From Ectobius pallidus (lineage: Eukaryota > Arthropoda > Insecta > Blattodea > Ectobiidae): 64,000 bases of DNA. Numbering within the stretch: the stretch's first letter is position 1; each line of letters starts with the position of its first letter. The notes beneath the pieces are model-generated. The model searched no databases and was not told the origin of the DNA. It saw only the letters and a list, made by a program, of their open reading frames with translations. Location of the stretch: assembly GCA_964059195.1 (NCBI GenBank), contig CAXKWD010000006.1, positions 71,193,073 through 71,257,072 on the forward strand, given 5' to 3'. Shown here one piece after another: positions 45,396-57,500 of this stretch. A program made the position numbers and the translations under genes.

Positions 45396-45930
45396 TACGA
45401 GGAGAGTCCGAAAATTAGTTTCCCTTTCATTCTCCCCAGGAAATCGAACAGCAATGGGGGAAACAAGACATACCATTGGGTATCGTTCGATCGCGATCCA
45501 GCAGTGTTCTGGGACGCCCAAGGGGTTTTGTTGCTGGACTTTTTGGAGTATGGAAGCAACACTGCTACGCGGTACTCTCACACCCTATCAAAATTGAAGG
45601 AGGCGATTCGGGAAAAGCGGCCTGGCCTTCTCCAATCTGGCGTTCTGTTGTTGGATGACAATGCGAGACCACATTCGGCGATGGCAACGCAAAATAATAT
45701 TGTAACTCTTGGTTGGGAGCGCCTAGGCCATCCGCCATACAGTCCTGATCTCGTACCCAGTGACTTCCATCTGTTTCCGGCTTTGAAGAAGACTCCCGGC
45801 GGAAGGCTTTGGGAGCACTGCTGAAGTCACGGAAGCCGTTCGACACTTCTTCCGTAAGCAGAACTCTGATTTTTTCCTGGATTGCTTTTGTACACTTACA
45901 GGGGAACTTATTTTCGGACTCACCCTCATA
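45396..45930 (+). mobile_element. internally deleted mariner element with TIRs
   Basis: TA at 45396 is followed by CGAGGAGAGTCCGAAAATTA. The right end inverted reads TGAGGGTGAGTCCGAAAATA and is followed by TA (45929-45930). The 535-bp length against about 1.3 kb for a full mariner, and transposase sequence covering only the C-terminal half, show an internal deletion of the N-terminal part. Confidence 0.92.
45504..45824 (+). pseudogene. mariner transposase C-terminal catalytic fragment
   Basis: The open frame reads FWDAQGVLLLDFLEYGSNTA, then LLDDNARPHSA and HPPYSPDLVPSDFHLFPALK. These are the second and third catalytic regions of mariner transposase: the Asp of the DNARPH motif, then YSPDLxPSDFHLF with the third Asp. 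The usual LLLHDNARPH has become LLLDDNARPH. The first catalytic Asp lies in the retained WDAQG motif. The DNA-binding N-terminus is gone, and the frame ends early near GGRLWEHC after a shift, where the family continues with a GG(K/R)xF...D.ev....w motif. The fragment is inactive. Frames on the opposite strand (45565-45996) are shadows. Confidence 0.92.
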
Positions 45931-45969
45931 TAAGTAAATATATTTATTTGTTATACCTTGGTCCACATC

Positions 45970-46300
45970 TTTGATGCGTCCTCTCTCCTCATGCACCTGG
46001 CCAGTGTTCGATTCCTGATCGGGATAAGTTTCCTAGGTAGGGATTTTCGCGGTTTTTCCTCACCTGTGAGACGAGTATCGGGAAACTTCAGGTCCCCATG
46101 GTCCCCGGATATCATCTTGTGGTCATTATCATCTTAATCCCATTCGTGCCTTGTTCGGAACGAGAGTGTATGTGATAATGGTGTGTATCGTCCTATGTAG
46201 GGCGATTCGTGTTGTTTCGAAGGTAACCCCGGCATTGGGATGATCACCATCGGGGGAAGCCCTCCAAGTTCTTCTCTAGTTAAAAAAAAAATGTGTATAT
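45970..46300 (+). mobile_element. SINE family 2, copy 2
   Basis: The B box GTGTTCGATTCC (46004-46015) is followed by GGTTTTTCCTCACCTGTGAG, TCAGGTCCCCATGGTCCCC, GGATATCATCTTGTGGTC and GCATTGGGATGATCACCATC, matching 27488-27160 inverted. The A-box end is degraded. It ends in a poly(A) run at about 46280-46290, shorter than copy 1. Confidence 0.82.
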
Positions 46301-46437
46301 GATGTATAGAAACTTCCTCCCCCGACGGGTAGCGGTCCCATTAGGAGAGGGCAGCGTAAATTTACTTAAAACGTGTAAGTTAAAACTTGATGTTCATGCC
46401 TTCAGTACTTTTCTTCCACTCGACAGAAGTACAATAC

Positions 46438-47200
46438 AACTCAGATCATAAATAGCCTTCTCGTAAGGTTTTTAAATCATGGTTAGCTAACACAGAAAAA
46501 AACCTAAGTATATTGTCGTGAAACATCAAAATAATGCATTACAATAAATTCGGATAGTACAGCATCCGAACAAGTGGACACATTAAAATATCTGGGAGCC
46601 AGGTAGAAGTTAAGTGTTGACTGAAATCAGGAAGTGCTTGTTTTTATGCAGTTCAGAAACATTTATCTTCTCATTTTCTGTCTAGAATCCAAAAATAAAA
46701 ATTTATAAGACAATTATTCTGCCGATTGTATTATATGGATGTGAGACAAGGTCCCTTACTCTTCGTGAAGAACATAATCTGAGAGTGTTCGAAAACAGGG
46801 TGCTTAGGAAAATATTTGGAGCTAAGAGAGATGAAAATGGGGATTGAAGAAAACTGCATAATGACGAGCTTCATAACTCGTAGTCTTCGCCGAACATAGT
46901 AAGGGTAATTAAATCATGGAGGATTAAATCATGTTGCGCGCACAGGGGAAGGAAAGTCATGTTTCAAAAATATTGACTGGGAGACTCGAAGCTAAGAGAC
47001 CACTTAGAAGACCTAGACGTACTTGGGAAGTCAATATTATAATAGATTTAAGGGAAGTACGATTTGCAGGGTGAATGGAGATACCACTGAATAGGGTTGA
47101 ATGGGGGTTCATGTACGTGCGTCAATAACCTCCGGGTTCCATAAACAGATAATATTCCTTTAACTCGTTTAGGAATTGTCTATTGTCATTAAGTAAGTAA
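46438..47200 (+). pseudogene. LINE family B, 3' half, copy b
   Basis: The plus strand from about 46690 reads KIYKTIILPIVLYGCETRSL, then TLREEHNLRVFENRVLRKIF, GAKRDENGD and a stop. Further frames give KLHNDELHNS, RPLRRPRRTWEVN-like and EWRYH...NLRVP, followed by a TAAG-type tail (47185-47203). These are the thumb and C-terminal domain of an RTE-like ORF. Upstream, GHSLLVRFLNHG- and KYLGAR-like remnants are shifted. There are multiple stops and indels, so it is dead. Confidence 0.82.
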
Positions 47201-48329
47201 TTAAGGTACGTGTAAATATGTGGCACACACAAGAAGTAAACTTAATACATTTACAGATAGGCTATTCAAGAGGTTGACCAATTAAAACGATAATGGTGTT
47301 ATTGTGAGTTTCAACATAAATTCTTCATTGCAAAGAAATAATAAGTCCATATAAAGAATTATAATTATTGAACATGGAACAATGGACTTAGGACGTAGTT
47401 TTTGTCATGAAAATGGATTTTTGGTTGCGTATGAATAATAATTTAACTTCAATGGTACCAATAGGTCTAATCCTGGATGATTTACATATTTACATATTAT
47501 AGTACAATAATTATTATAGTATTACAATATTATAGTAATACAATATTATAGTACAATAATTAAAATAACAATGGCAACACGAATAATAAAAATTTAAGAC
47601 GATGGTAATATTAATATTCAAGTTACCGAAATATTTTAATACAAATATTACTAAACTTGATTTGTTAATTAAAATTTAAGCTTCATGATTTACTGCATTC
47701 CTGTTTTTACTAACAAATGCCGCTTAGCAGAAACTATGTGTAGTATATGAAAAGTTGTACACAGTATGGTAGAACGTAAGTGTTTATGAATATCGGCTTT
47801 CTAACCAAGAATTTGTAATTTTCTCTCATAATATAACGAAACATTCTGTACGCTGTCGAAATGTCAATACCGAGATTGATGTGCTTCACGAAGTGGCTCT
47901 GTATATTCTATAGAATGTACATACAGCTCTGCAGTGTCTACCTGTCTATCTGTCAAAATTATAAGGCGTGACATTTAAATGTCCAAGCCATTGCATTGGT
48001 AAGCTCCAGTTAGGCTATGCTTAGAAGTAGTCTGTTTTTAATATTCTTTATTCACAGCACAGAAAATGTTAACATGTTTATAGCTTTCCGTACAAAAATT
48101 TATATCTCTTACATAAATATTGCCATAAATAAAATGTACATATGTCTTTGCATCACATAAACTATTATAAATTTAGTTTCGCATATAGTGAGTAATAAAA
48201 ATTGTGTATTAGTTTACCGTCAAGAAATAAAAACTAAAATTAGCTGCATTTCGGCAACTCCGGAAGCGAAAAGAAGGAACAGCAATATTATACTTTTAAC
48301 TATTAGTGTGCTTTTATGTTATTTGCTAT
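47201..48329. other. non-coding, AT-rich
   Basis: No recognised element. ATTATAGTAC-like words repeat locally at 47480-47560. Confidence 0.45.
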
Positions 48330-48650
48330 AGAAGGTATAGAACAGACGTAGGGAAGTTTCATTTGTAAATAGAACCATTGAAGAATGGAATGAATTTCTC
48401 GTAGCAGCTTTTCAGGGAAACCCCCCTCCCTGAATAAATTTAAGAATAACGTAAGGTCTTCTTTGTGCACTTAGAATGACTTAGCTTAATTAATGCTACC
48501 TTCTTATGTAATGGTTCTTGATTATGAAATGTTACTCGTTCATATGTAAATATTATAGTCTTAGTAGTAATATTGTTGTCTTAGGAAACGCTGCCACCGG
48601 GTAGTAACCCAATTGCAGTGAATACATACATACATACATACATACATAAA
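48330..48650 (+). mobile_element. 5'-truncated LINE 3' end with (CATA)n tail
   Basis: With one shift, the plus strand reads RRYRTDVGKFHF, then VNRTIEEWNEFLVAAF and NKFKNNVRSSLCT and a stop. This resembles the C-termini of jockey/CR1-like insect LINEs (VNRT+.WN.LP...F.......FK..+). It is followed by a 3' UTR and a CATACATACATACATACATA tail at 48627-48648. Confidence 0.65.
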
Positions 48651-50394
48651 GCTAATTCTACTTTTTATTTATTGACACAGAATACTAATGTAAAAGAATA
48701 ATGCCCATTTTATTTAAGGTAGCAAGATAGTAAGATAGCATATGGTTGGGTACAAAAACAATAATAATACCACCCTTTCCTTTAACGAAGATCATAACAC
48801 GTTTGTATAAACGAACATAATTGTACAACATTTTGAATAAATTGAGTATGACGAGCGTTTTTTTAAGCTGCTCACAAATTATATATGAGAATATATTTAA
48901 TTCGGTGTGTAACGCAAGTTTAATATAAACCACATTCTAAATTTCTCTAAGAAAAATCATACTGACCATTGAAATGCATTGTTTCACCTAAAGCACCTTA
49001 CTGGGAGTTTAGTTTGTATATAGGCCTAATTTACATTTTGTCCAACTCAATAAATAATCTAAGAAGGTATAATAAAGTGTTTCTTCGTTACTCTTACGCT
49101 ATAGTAGGAATTCAATTTTAAAGAAATTTACGGCATCACATAGTTAGCGTTTATTTTAAAAGCTAGTCTACTGAGATACAATATATATTGGATATCTAAT
49201 AATTATAATAATAAATGATAATAACACTAACGAAAACATCAATATAAATAATATAATAATAATAATAATGTATATAGTAAAGCTTTGGTGGAGTGGTCTG
49301 TAGATATTTATCGACGGTGGAGTACTGAAACGTAGGCATATGTCTGTCGCCATTGTGCCTAATTTTGCCCCACAGGTGCTCTTACATTCCCATAAATCTA
49401 CAGATATGGGCCTACCATATTTATGCACACATAAATACCATCGACCTGGCCCGGTATTACACCATCCAGGCCGACCATATTGGCGTTCAATTTCTAATAT
49501 TTTCTGGGAAAAGTATTCCGTTGAACTGCTCTGGTATTAGTTGTTTCTTCTGTACTCTTTTCTGGATATTAATAGTATTCCAGCATGTAATAAATTATTG
49601 TCCAAAACAAACTTAATTTTTCACACTTATTATGCAGAAAACTATTTGCAATCGAACATTTTGTATGCCTCACTCGATTATTGAACCATAACATTTTTGG
49701 AAGTTGCTAAGTTGTTGAGGTTTATATAAGATTTTCCGCCATTGTTTATGTTCAGTCACAAAGAGAATATTCTTGAGATTGCTCTCTTTCTCTCACAAAA
49801 GACATCACATCTCATTCTCATCCACAGGTATTGTGATGTGAACGTTCTCTACATCCACAAGACTCTTAGTATTCAGTGGCCATGATGAGGATTAATTGAC
49901 TGATATCCTACTGGCCTTTCCTGGAACTGAACTCAAATCCCCTTAAGTCCAGCTCAAGCTTATGCAGATCAGTGAGAACTGTGCCTGCATAGATCTAGAA
50001 GCACTAAAATAGGAGGAATTAAGCAAAGAACACTGATTAGAAGTGGCCATGACTACGTGATTAGTTGTTCCCATCAGTTCTATCTCTGTTATCTAATAGG
50101 CTACCACGAGTGCTGATGACTTAAGGTAATTTAATTGAGCTTAAACAATGGATCTGAGGTCTCGAAATCGTTATCCCATGACAAGATACACGAGTTTAAA
50201 AACGAAATTCAATTAACAAAGTAAAATTTGGCACAGATAATTTCGGCTAGATTTGGGTTTCAATTTTCAAGAGGTCCGAGAGCAGATACTAGGTCCAGTA
50301 GGCCAACTTAAATCACGGGCCACACATTTTTTGATGACATTAGATAAATTGGAAATACTTACCTGAAAATAAAGTAAATTTGATATATATATAA
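48651..50394. other. non-coding, unassigned
   Basis: One octamer lies at 49021-49028. Small frames at 48685-49616 are not recognised. A SINE may be present near 49860-50010 (a promoter-like GAACTGAACTCAAATCCCC is seen), but no A box supports it. Confidence 0.4.
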
Positions 50395-50632
50395 TTTTTT
50401 TTTCCTTTTAAGACTATTTTTTAAAGAGACATTGAAGTTATTCCTTAGTTTGCCCGAGTACGTTTCTTGTATTCATGTATATCAGTTCTTTTTTAATTTA
50501 TTATTAATCATTATTATCATTATGTATTTCATGCTTTTGCCCTGGCTGAATGGTAGAGAAGGCCTTATGGCCTTAACTCCGCCAGGTTAAATAATTAAAT
50601 AAATAAATTAAATAAATTATATACAAGTATTA
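50395..50632 (+). mobile_element. probable LINE 3' UTR with (TAAA)n tail
   Basis: CCCTGGCTGAATGGTAGAGA, then GGCCTTATGGCCTTAACTCC, GCCAGGTTAAATA and an AAATAAAT run is a pattern I associate with 3' ends of a common insect LINE. This is recollection; no coding remnant is seen, so the class is unsure. Confidence 0.45.
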
Positions 50633-52682
50633 CACATAATAATTTTGAGTTTTGTACTTTAACTAGACATGAATTTCTCAAATTAGGTCGTAAAAACAAT
50701 GAAATTACAAATTAAAATTAGATTCTTAAAATATATTTCATTAATATTAAAAATTTTCTTATGATATATTTTATGAAAAAGTATACTGAATTAATATCTA
50801 TTTCAAACTGACTTCGAGATTCTGAAGAAAAAACCAGTTGGAAAGCCCTGGGGTAGGTAAATCCATGAGAAGAAAAATCAATCTTTAAAGCAAAGAATAG
50901 CAAAGAGTACAAAGCTATAGGCCTATACATATCGGTTAACATTTATATGCCTGTAATATGAAATTTATTGCATTATATTGCTTTATTCTTTTTCGTATTT
51001 GTGTTACTAAACCATAAATGGCTTCCCTCAATAATTACAATATTTTATTTAATAAATCTAGCCTTGCTTGCGAAGTATTGTGGAGTTCGAATCCAGAGAC
51101 TATCTCTGTAAAAATAATCATTTGGTTTAATTGACTGATTTATTATTTATGATTGCCTTATAATTGTTTTATAATAAATTAATATGAAAGTAGCAGGAGA
51201 CAGTCACATACCTGATTTTACTTTAAATGCAGTACGTACCTTAAGAGAGAGATGATTTAGGCAGACAGGGACAGGAAGTAGCCTATAGATTTTATTACGA
51301 TTACTAGTGACTTACGAATAGGGTGGAAAATGTCCAAACATGCCCAAATATTATGAAAACATGCACAAACTAAAGATAGCCCTTTATTATTTATCAGCAA
51401 TATTTCTTTGTCTTTTGAGTCCTTACAAATTAAAATACATTACTCCAGATTTTCGCAGGTAAATCTTCTTTAGTCTGTCATAAAATATATTCTTATAAAT
51501 AGAAAAGGCACTTTTTACTTCGCACACTTGCAGTGAACTGTACCGTCTTGTAAGCTGCTACTTCTAGTGATTAATGCGTCACATACTGCCAGTGAACAGA
51601 TCGAAGAGATGTATTATTTTATAGAGCATAACTTGTTTAGAAATTGAAATAATGTAAAAGCGCACTGATTAAAATAAATTTCGATTCGGTGCAATCCATT
51701 TCGTTTGCTTTTATAGCATTCTGATTCTGACGCTATCCATCTTGAAGTAACGCACTATTACTAGTATTGGGAACTCGAATCGATTTGTCATGTTCATTAT
51801 TTATGTTCATTTAATTTGTATGCCGTGATCTCATAGCGGCAGAATATTGACAACAAAGTAAGAAAATTGTTATTTAAAAAATCCGTTATATTTTATTCAT
51901 GGCATAGTTTTAATAAATTCCACTCGAGATTACGAGGTTCAACAGATAAATTTGATCGAGCTTCATTCTCGCAAATATACCGACAAACTCGTAGGCTAAT
52001 CTCGCAATAATAACCACGGTTTAATTGATATTTCAATCATATATCACACCGAATAAGTGGATTCCTATTTGGATTTGTGATTGGTGTATAAAAGTTCGAA
52101 CATAGTCAAATCGAATTAATAAAAAGGGTAAGTTATACAAATCCAATCCGTGCTACCAAGCATTTACATTTGCTTGTATTATAACCCAGTAAATGGCTTT
52201 ATTGGTATAACGTGTCTACCTTTTTATAAATTCATTGCATTAGTACAGTAACAGGCTTCCCATTTTTCCTATCAGATTTGACCTTAATAAATATGCAAAT
52301 ACGATGAATAATCGTTCACAAGCAGATTCAATAATAATAAAAATTGTCACCATCGTTTTATGCATAATGCATATCTGAATCGAAATGATCTAAAAGCAGT
52401 GAGAATTGAACGACTACAAAGTACACCTATAGAGAATTCAGTATTACTAATTCAGGACCAGCAATAAATAACAGTGGAAATGCTATCTTCGCTAGATGTT
52501 TAAAAGCTAAATTTAAGTAATATCCTGAAGCAAAGAGCCAATGACATCTTCTATTTTCTCTTAAGTTTGGATAATTGAAATAAACTGAATTCTGTGCCTT
52601 GGCCATTCCTTTATTTTGCCTGTAAAAGCCATTAGCATGAATATTTAAGTTAGCAGCAGTAGTAGCAGCGACAGCAGCAGTG
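50633..52682. other. non-coding, AT-rich
   Basis: One octamer at 50918-50925. A TAGGGTGGAAAATGTCC start near 51319 recalls a hAT end, but no partner was found. No gene recognised. Confidence 0.45.
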
Positions 52683-52899
52683 GCAGTAGCATTAGTAAAG
52701 GTAAAGTCATCCCTATACAGGCCATGGAGGCCCAGAGGGTTCCAGGAGGTTGAGGCTCCCAGATTTTGGACATTCGGCACATAAAGGTGGTAAGGTTGTC
52801 AGCCTTACGCACCGGCCGCCTTCACCCCCAGGATTGCTCCTGGTACTCATTTCTGTTAGAGGCTGAGTCGACCCCAGGGCCATAGCAGTAGCATTAGTA
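52683..52899 (-). mobile_element. SINE family 1, copy c, with 15-bp target duplication
   Basis: GCAGTAGCATTAGTA (52683-52697) is repeated at 52885-52899, exactly flanking a minus-strand SINE body (CATGGAGGCCCAGAGGGTTC to GGCTGAGTCGACCCCAGGGC). The copy stops inside the body, so the tRNA head is missing through 5' truncation. A long exact duplication with 5' truncation is the signature of LINE-mediated insertion. The 117-codon minus frame at 52427-52780 runs through it and is not a gene. Confidence 0.92.
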
Positions 52900-52959
52900 G
52901 TATGAGTAAAAAAAAATATGGGTTTCCGAAGTTCTTAAAATGTAATTGTACATTATAAT

Positions 52960-53065
52960 GAGAATAATAATAATTATTATCATTATTATTACTATCGTCA
53001 TCTTTATTATTATTACTATCGTCATCTTTATTATTATTATTGTTATTATTATTATTGTTATTATT
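52960..53065. repeat. compound (TTA)n microsatellite
   Basis: Runs of ATT/TTA include a perfect duplication of ATTACTATCGTCATCTTTAT (52983 and 53007 regions). The Asn/Asp-rich minus frame at 52856-53092 is its translation. Confidence 0.85.
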
Positions 53066-53917
53066 CACATTGCTTAGCGCACGGGTGTGCATAGCGCACG
53101 GGTGAACCTACACCAATCCTGCTCGTGTCACATTCTATGGTATATCAAGAAAGCTAAAAGCGCACTATACTATTAGGTAATAATCCAAGCATATAGCGTT
53201 CATTAGGTATAAGAAAATATTATAATTGGGCAATGAGCCTGTTATATTCTCAACATAGTAAATAAATAAGTAAATAAAACGAGAAACGCATGATTAATAG
53301 TTATTTATGATGTAGGATTGTTTCACTCAACCTTACGGTCTCGTTTCGCAAACATGCCTAATTTCAAAATAAAATCAGTTTACTATATGTATCATGCACT
53401 ATATTTTAGCCAGCCGTTAATATTTGTGAAATAATAATAAATAGTAGATACTTTAAAATATAATTCAGCCTTATTTTTACTCGTTTCAGCATCGTTGTTA
53501 TAATCACGAATCAAGTAACGTGTGTATAGGCCTATCAATAGGTCATGTTCATATAACTACTGATGTACCTTTTTTCTATTGTTGTTGTGTTTATTGCCTG
53601 TGTAAATTTCAACTGATAAGAGATTTTCAACGAATTTAATAGAGGATGAAGTAGCCGTTATAAGTCATGGTAGGTAAATATCCAATTCGGCATTTATCTT
53701 TACGACGGGGGAAACCATGAAAAACCCAAAATCAAATCGATACGTGTATTTTCATTGTATTCTTGGTTGTTGTTATGCTGATGGTACAATTACTGCATTA
53801 TTGCTGATAGATTCACCTATTACCTGTGATTTTGGAACCACCGTGAAAAATGTAACATTTAAAAAGGCGTAATGAAATTTAAAATGTTCAATTTTATCAA
53901 ACTGAATCTCTTTCTTA
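53066..53917. other. non-coding
   Basis: One octamer at 53527-53534. A GCGCACGGGTG word is duplicated at 53077 and 53093. Nothing else recognised. Confidence 0.4.
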
Positions 53918-54490
53918 CCCATGCACTGGAGCGTTCGGGAAGACTTCTCTTACGGATGAAATTGCTCCTGCCTCAAAGACCACGTAAATATTTGTCGCAG
54001 GATTCCACTCAGGTACAGCATGCGTGATGGGTTTTAATAATTATGTGTATGTTTCCTCCGTCTTATTTGGATGAAGAGCAAATACAACTGGTGTTACATT
54101 AGTTTCTTCGTCATTACTTCTTAAATCTTCTTAAATCTGTGTAGATTTGACGAATTTGCTTGCCATTCAGATTTTTGTTTTTGTTTGTTTGTTTGTTTTG
54201 TCGTTTTTTGATGTTTTGTTTTAGGACTTATTTTCCTTTGAATCTTGTAAAATAGGCCTATAAGTATTCCCTCATCTTCGGTGTTATCTGCAAGAAAAAT
54301 GTAAGGATCATCGACAACGGTCAAAGTGTTTTGGTTCAAAGTCACTTTTTGTCTGTTTCCTGGTTTCGTCTGCTGAGCTTTATTTCGTGTTCTATACAGA
54401 GTTGATTTTAGACTTGAAAACTGAGGAACTCGTGTGATGAGTTCATATCCCATCTGCTGCAATTCAATGGTTCGAATTCTTCTTTGTACA
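53918..54490 (-). pseudogene. MULE transposase remnant (FLYWCH-associated type)
   Basis: On the minus strand, QRRIRTIELQQMGYELITRV, PQFSSLKSTLYRTRNKAQ, NRQKV and YIFLADNTEDEGIL (54490-54240) resemble the region before the catalytic core of animal MULE transposases (...SL+S.LYR.R......P..R.........FL..D......+IL+F). Further on (about 54110-53920), NVTPVVFALHPNKTEETYT, a stop, then WNPATNIYVVFEAGA and FPNAPVHG match the core (P+VFALLPNKTE.TY...F...P....DFE.A...F). The catalytic Asp of DFE is Val here, and the DGTF segment is replaced by a (TTTG)n-rich stretch. It is inactive. Confidence 0.75.
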
Positions 54491-55334
54491 TCTATACATT
54501 ACAATATAAAATATAAACTTGAATGTACATATGTGTGGAGTTGGAGTATCATCCTCCTCAAGTGTTCTTTCTTAGTGTTGGAAACTGACTTTGTCACCTC
54601 AAGGCGGCTATATCCGGTACACACTGATGTTCCACTTTTCATATTTCACAGTCACCTTCCCACTACAACGATTTACTCTTAACACAATACCAAACGGATT
54701 CTCCCGACATATTTTCATGTTTTCTAATGAACCGAAACCATTGTAAATAAGGCTAGGCTTTCCCTTTAGGCTTGTTATGTACTCCATAATGGATAGTATT
54801 CGACCACACTAATGGAAGTGCTGCTGTTCACTCCAATAGGTATATCTTTTCAGTACCCCTCTGCGATTTTGAGATGGTTAAACCCATTAGTAATTAGGAA
54901 AGTAGGAAAAAATATCAGTGTATTGTGATAAACTTAGCTAATACAAAAGGAAGTAAGAACTAGAGGATGGATAGGTTCTAGCTTTCGGATATTATGATAC
55001 ACATTAACTTATTCATTAAGGCTACATGCCGATATTTTGGGGTGGTTTTCTATAAATTTCATGTCCGAATATTTTGAGGCTCAGATATTTTGGAAGGGGA
55101 TCATAAATTGACAATAGGAAAAAGTATTTTTTACGTTACTAAATCCACGTGAACCCAACAGCTGCATTTACCGGCTCAATGACATTTTTATGGTGGACCA
55201 TTAAAAAATATTTTCGTATCTCCCTCCTTTTAAAAGTACATTTTTCATTGTAATATTTATTCATTATTTCTTTATTTCTTTTCGTCTATCTTGAGAACAT
55301 AACCCAGTATTGTTCTCTCATAATTCAACATTCT
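54491..55334. other. non-coding
   Basis: No recognised gene. An 82-codon plus frame at 54434-54682 overlaps the MULE remnant antisense and is unsupported. Confidence 0.4.
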
Positions 55335-56645
55335 TACTTAATCAGGCCTACTTACTCAATGGCAATAGACAATTCCTCAGCAAGCTAAAGGAACATTATC
55401 TATTTTATGGAACCCGAAGGTTCATTGCCGCCGCCCGTCATTCAACTCTATTCTGTGCTAACTCCATCCAATCATTCCTCGCAAATCCTAGTTCCCTTAA
55501 ATCTATCCTAATATTGTCTAGGTCTTCCACGTGGTCTTTTCCCTTCGAGCCTCCCAGTCAATATTTTTTAGATACGTCTTTCCTCCCCCATGCGCGCAAC
55601 ATATCCAACCCATTTCAACCTCTGCTATTTAATTACCATTACTATATCCGGTGAAGAGTATAGGTTGTGAAGCTCGTCGTTACGCAATTTTCTCCAGTCC
55701 CCATTTTCATCCCTCTTAGGCCCAAATATTTTCCTAAACACCCTGTTTTCGAACACTCTCAGATTATGTTCTTCCCAACCAGTAAGCAGCCATGTCTCAC
55801 ATTCACGCTAGAGGGATCGAGAGTAGTAAAGAACCTGTTTCTCGGAGTGTTCTGTCCCATTGGAGAATCGCTTTATGACCAGATGGATCCACATTCCACG
55901 TACGACGAACACGGCGTTGCATCCGAGTAACAGATTTCTCTTCTGCTAGCTATAACACGGACTGAACTTTCTGTTGCGGTTTCCACATTTCGAGACAAAA
56001 GATCTTGACGCGCATGCGCATGCGCGTGGAGCTGTCTGAAAACAGTGTTGCACAATCTCGGAGAGTTTCCCTTTCCTGTCATATGCAGAATGCAGCAATA
56101 TCCTTATCTCGTTTTAACTGGCGAGCATTTATTTCTCGATCCCTCTAGCGTGGACACACTGTATAATACAACCGACAGGAAAATAGTCTTATAAATATTT
56201 ATTTTTAGATTTCTGGACAGAAAACGAGAAGATAAGAACAAGCATTTCCTTATTTGAGTCTACTTATGCCTTAATATTATTTGTGTCTGTAATTATTGCT
56301 CTCAGATATTTGAATTTTTCTACTTCTTCGAACAATTTACCAGCTATTCTAATATTTTGTGGATCATTATTTTGACGTTTCATGACCATGTAGCCTACTT
56401 AGCTTTTTCTGTATTCATTTCCAATCCAACATTCCTGCAGGCATCGAAAAGACTTTCTGCATTTCTCTAAATTGTGTTTACGTCATCGTCCAACAAGCAA
56501 ACGTCATCTGCATAAGCTAAAATCGGGTGATTACCATTTAATTCTAGGCCTACCATGTTTTCCGAAACTTTCCTAATGGCATATTCCAAAGCTAAATTAA
56601 AAAGCAAAGGTGATAGTGCATCTCCTTGCTTCCCCAACCCAACTC
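55335..56645 (-). pseudogene. LINE family B, copy c, split by a MITE
   Basis: On the minus strand from 56645: KQGDALSPLLFNLALEYAIR, KVSENMVGLELNGNHPI, LAYADDVCLLDDDVNTI (intact YADD at about 56500) and later IYKTIFLSVVLYSV. After the MITE (55803-56161) it continues CETWLLTGWEEHNLRVFENR, VFRKIFGPKRDENGDWRKL, RLKWVGYVARMGEE and a stop. It ends AACCTTCGGGTTCCATAAAA...ATTGAGTAAGTA near 55345. It covers RT motif B onward to the 3' tail and is riddled with stops. It is the best-preserved family B copy here and shows the YADD box lost in copy a. Confidence 0.87.
55803..56161. mobile_element. TIR element inside LINE copy c
   Basis: CACGCTAGAGGGATCGAGA (55804) is repeated exactly inverted as TCTCGATCCCTCTAGCGTG (ending 56152). 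The right end extends to GGACACACTG before TA (56162-56163), giving a CAGTGTGTCC outer end. The left outer 10 bp are missing, and LINE sequence (CCATGTCTCACAT) abuts instead. It is probably a Tc1/mariner-type MITE with a damaged left end. The CAGTGTGT end recalls the foldback at 38756. Confidence 0.82.
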
Positions 56646-57254
56646 ATTCTAACAAAATTCTAATTATATTAGGACTAATAATTAAACAAATTATAGATAT
56701 TAAAAACAATAAAAAATTAAACGAATTTCCATATATATGTAACAAATCCCACAAATAGTGATATTGATAATTATATGATCAAATAATATTGTTGTCACCA
56801 CATAACCAGAATTCAGTATGTACTGTACACTTTAGAAATTTATTTTAAACACTCTCTGATAATTGTCTATATAATATATTTCTATATAATACATAATAAT
56901 ATACAATATTCTACCTTTGATCCGACAATAGTATAATATAATCTAAATAATGTACTCACACTACAATGTACACATGTACATAAACATCATAAGAATACAC
57001 GTGTATAGTCTATATTCTTAAAGAAAATCGTGTAAGTAGACAATCATTTACCGATATGCAATCTATAGACTTATCTAAGAATGAGTGGCAAGTTAAGAAA
57101 ATAGTAAATTAAGTTTGGTTGAATAGTAAAGTAGGATATCTTAAATAATCTTCAGTCAATTTCCATGGACATCAGCATGCATTGTACATACACATTTTAA
57201 CCAAATAGAAATATAAAGCTAATGACAACGTCAGTTCACGCTTAATTTTGTGTA
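56646..57254. other. non-coding, AT-rich
   Basis: No element or gene recognised. Confidence 0.45.
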
Positions 57255-57500
57255 TGCAGAATACCACTTGGAAAACCTAGATGTAAGGGGAGGACAATAT
57301 TTGTATAGATTTAAGGGATGTAGGATTTGCGAGGGATAGTTGGATTAAGCTAGCACAGAATAGGGTTGAAAGCGGGCTCATGTAAACGCTGCAATTAACT
57401 TCCGCGTTCCATAAAATAGATAATATTCTTTTAGCGTGCTTAGGAATTGTTTATTGCTATTGAGGTAAGTTTGTAAGTAAGTGAGCAAGTAAATAAGTAA
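57255..57500 (+). pseudogene. LINE family B, 3' end, copy d
   Basis: Plus-strand pieces GEDNICIDLRDVGFARDSWI and KLAQNRVESG match the end of the family ORF (ED.I..DLREVG...+DWI.LAQ.R..W). GCGTTCCATAAAATAGATAA then follows with a TAAG/TAAA tail (57460-57500). It is a 5'-truncated insertion about 610 bases from the start of copy c, in opposite orientation. Confidence 0.75.

Noticed and set aside
45565..45996. 143-codon minus frame
   Set aside because: Antisense shadow of the mariner transposase fragment and the following SINE.
52856..53092. Asn/Asp-rich minus frame
   Set aside because: Translation of a compound microsatellite.
56545..56552. TAGGCCTA in LINE copy c as another 6-bp insertion
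   Set aside because: Here it encodes Val-Gly-Leu in a conserved VGLEL motif also present, with one change, in copy a, so it is native coding sequence.
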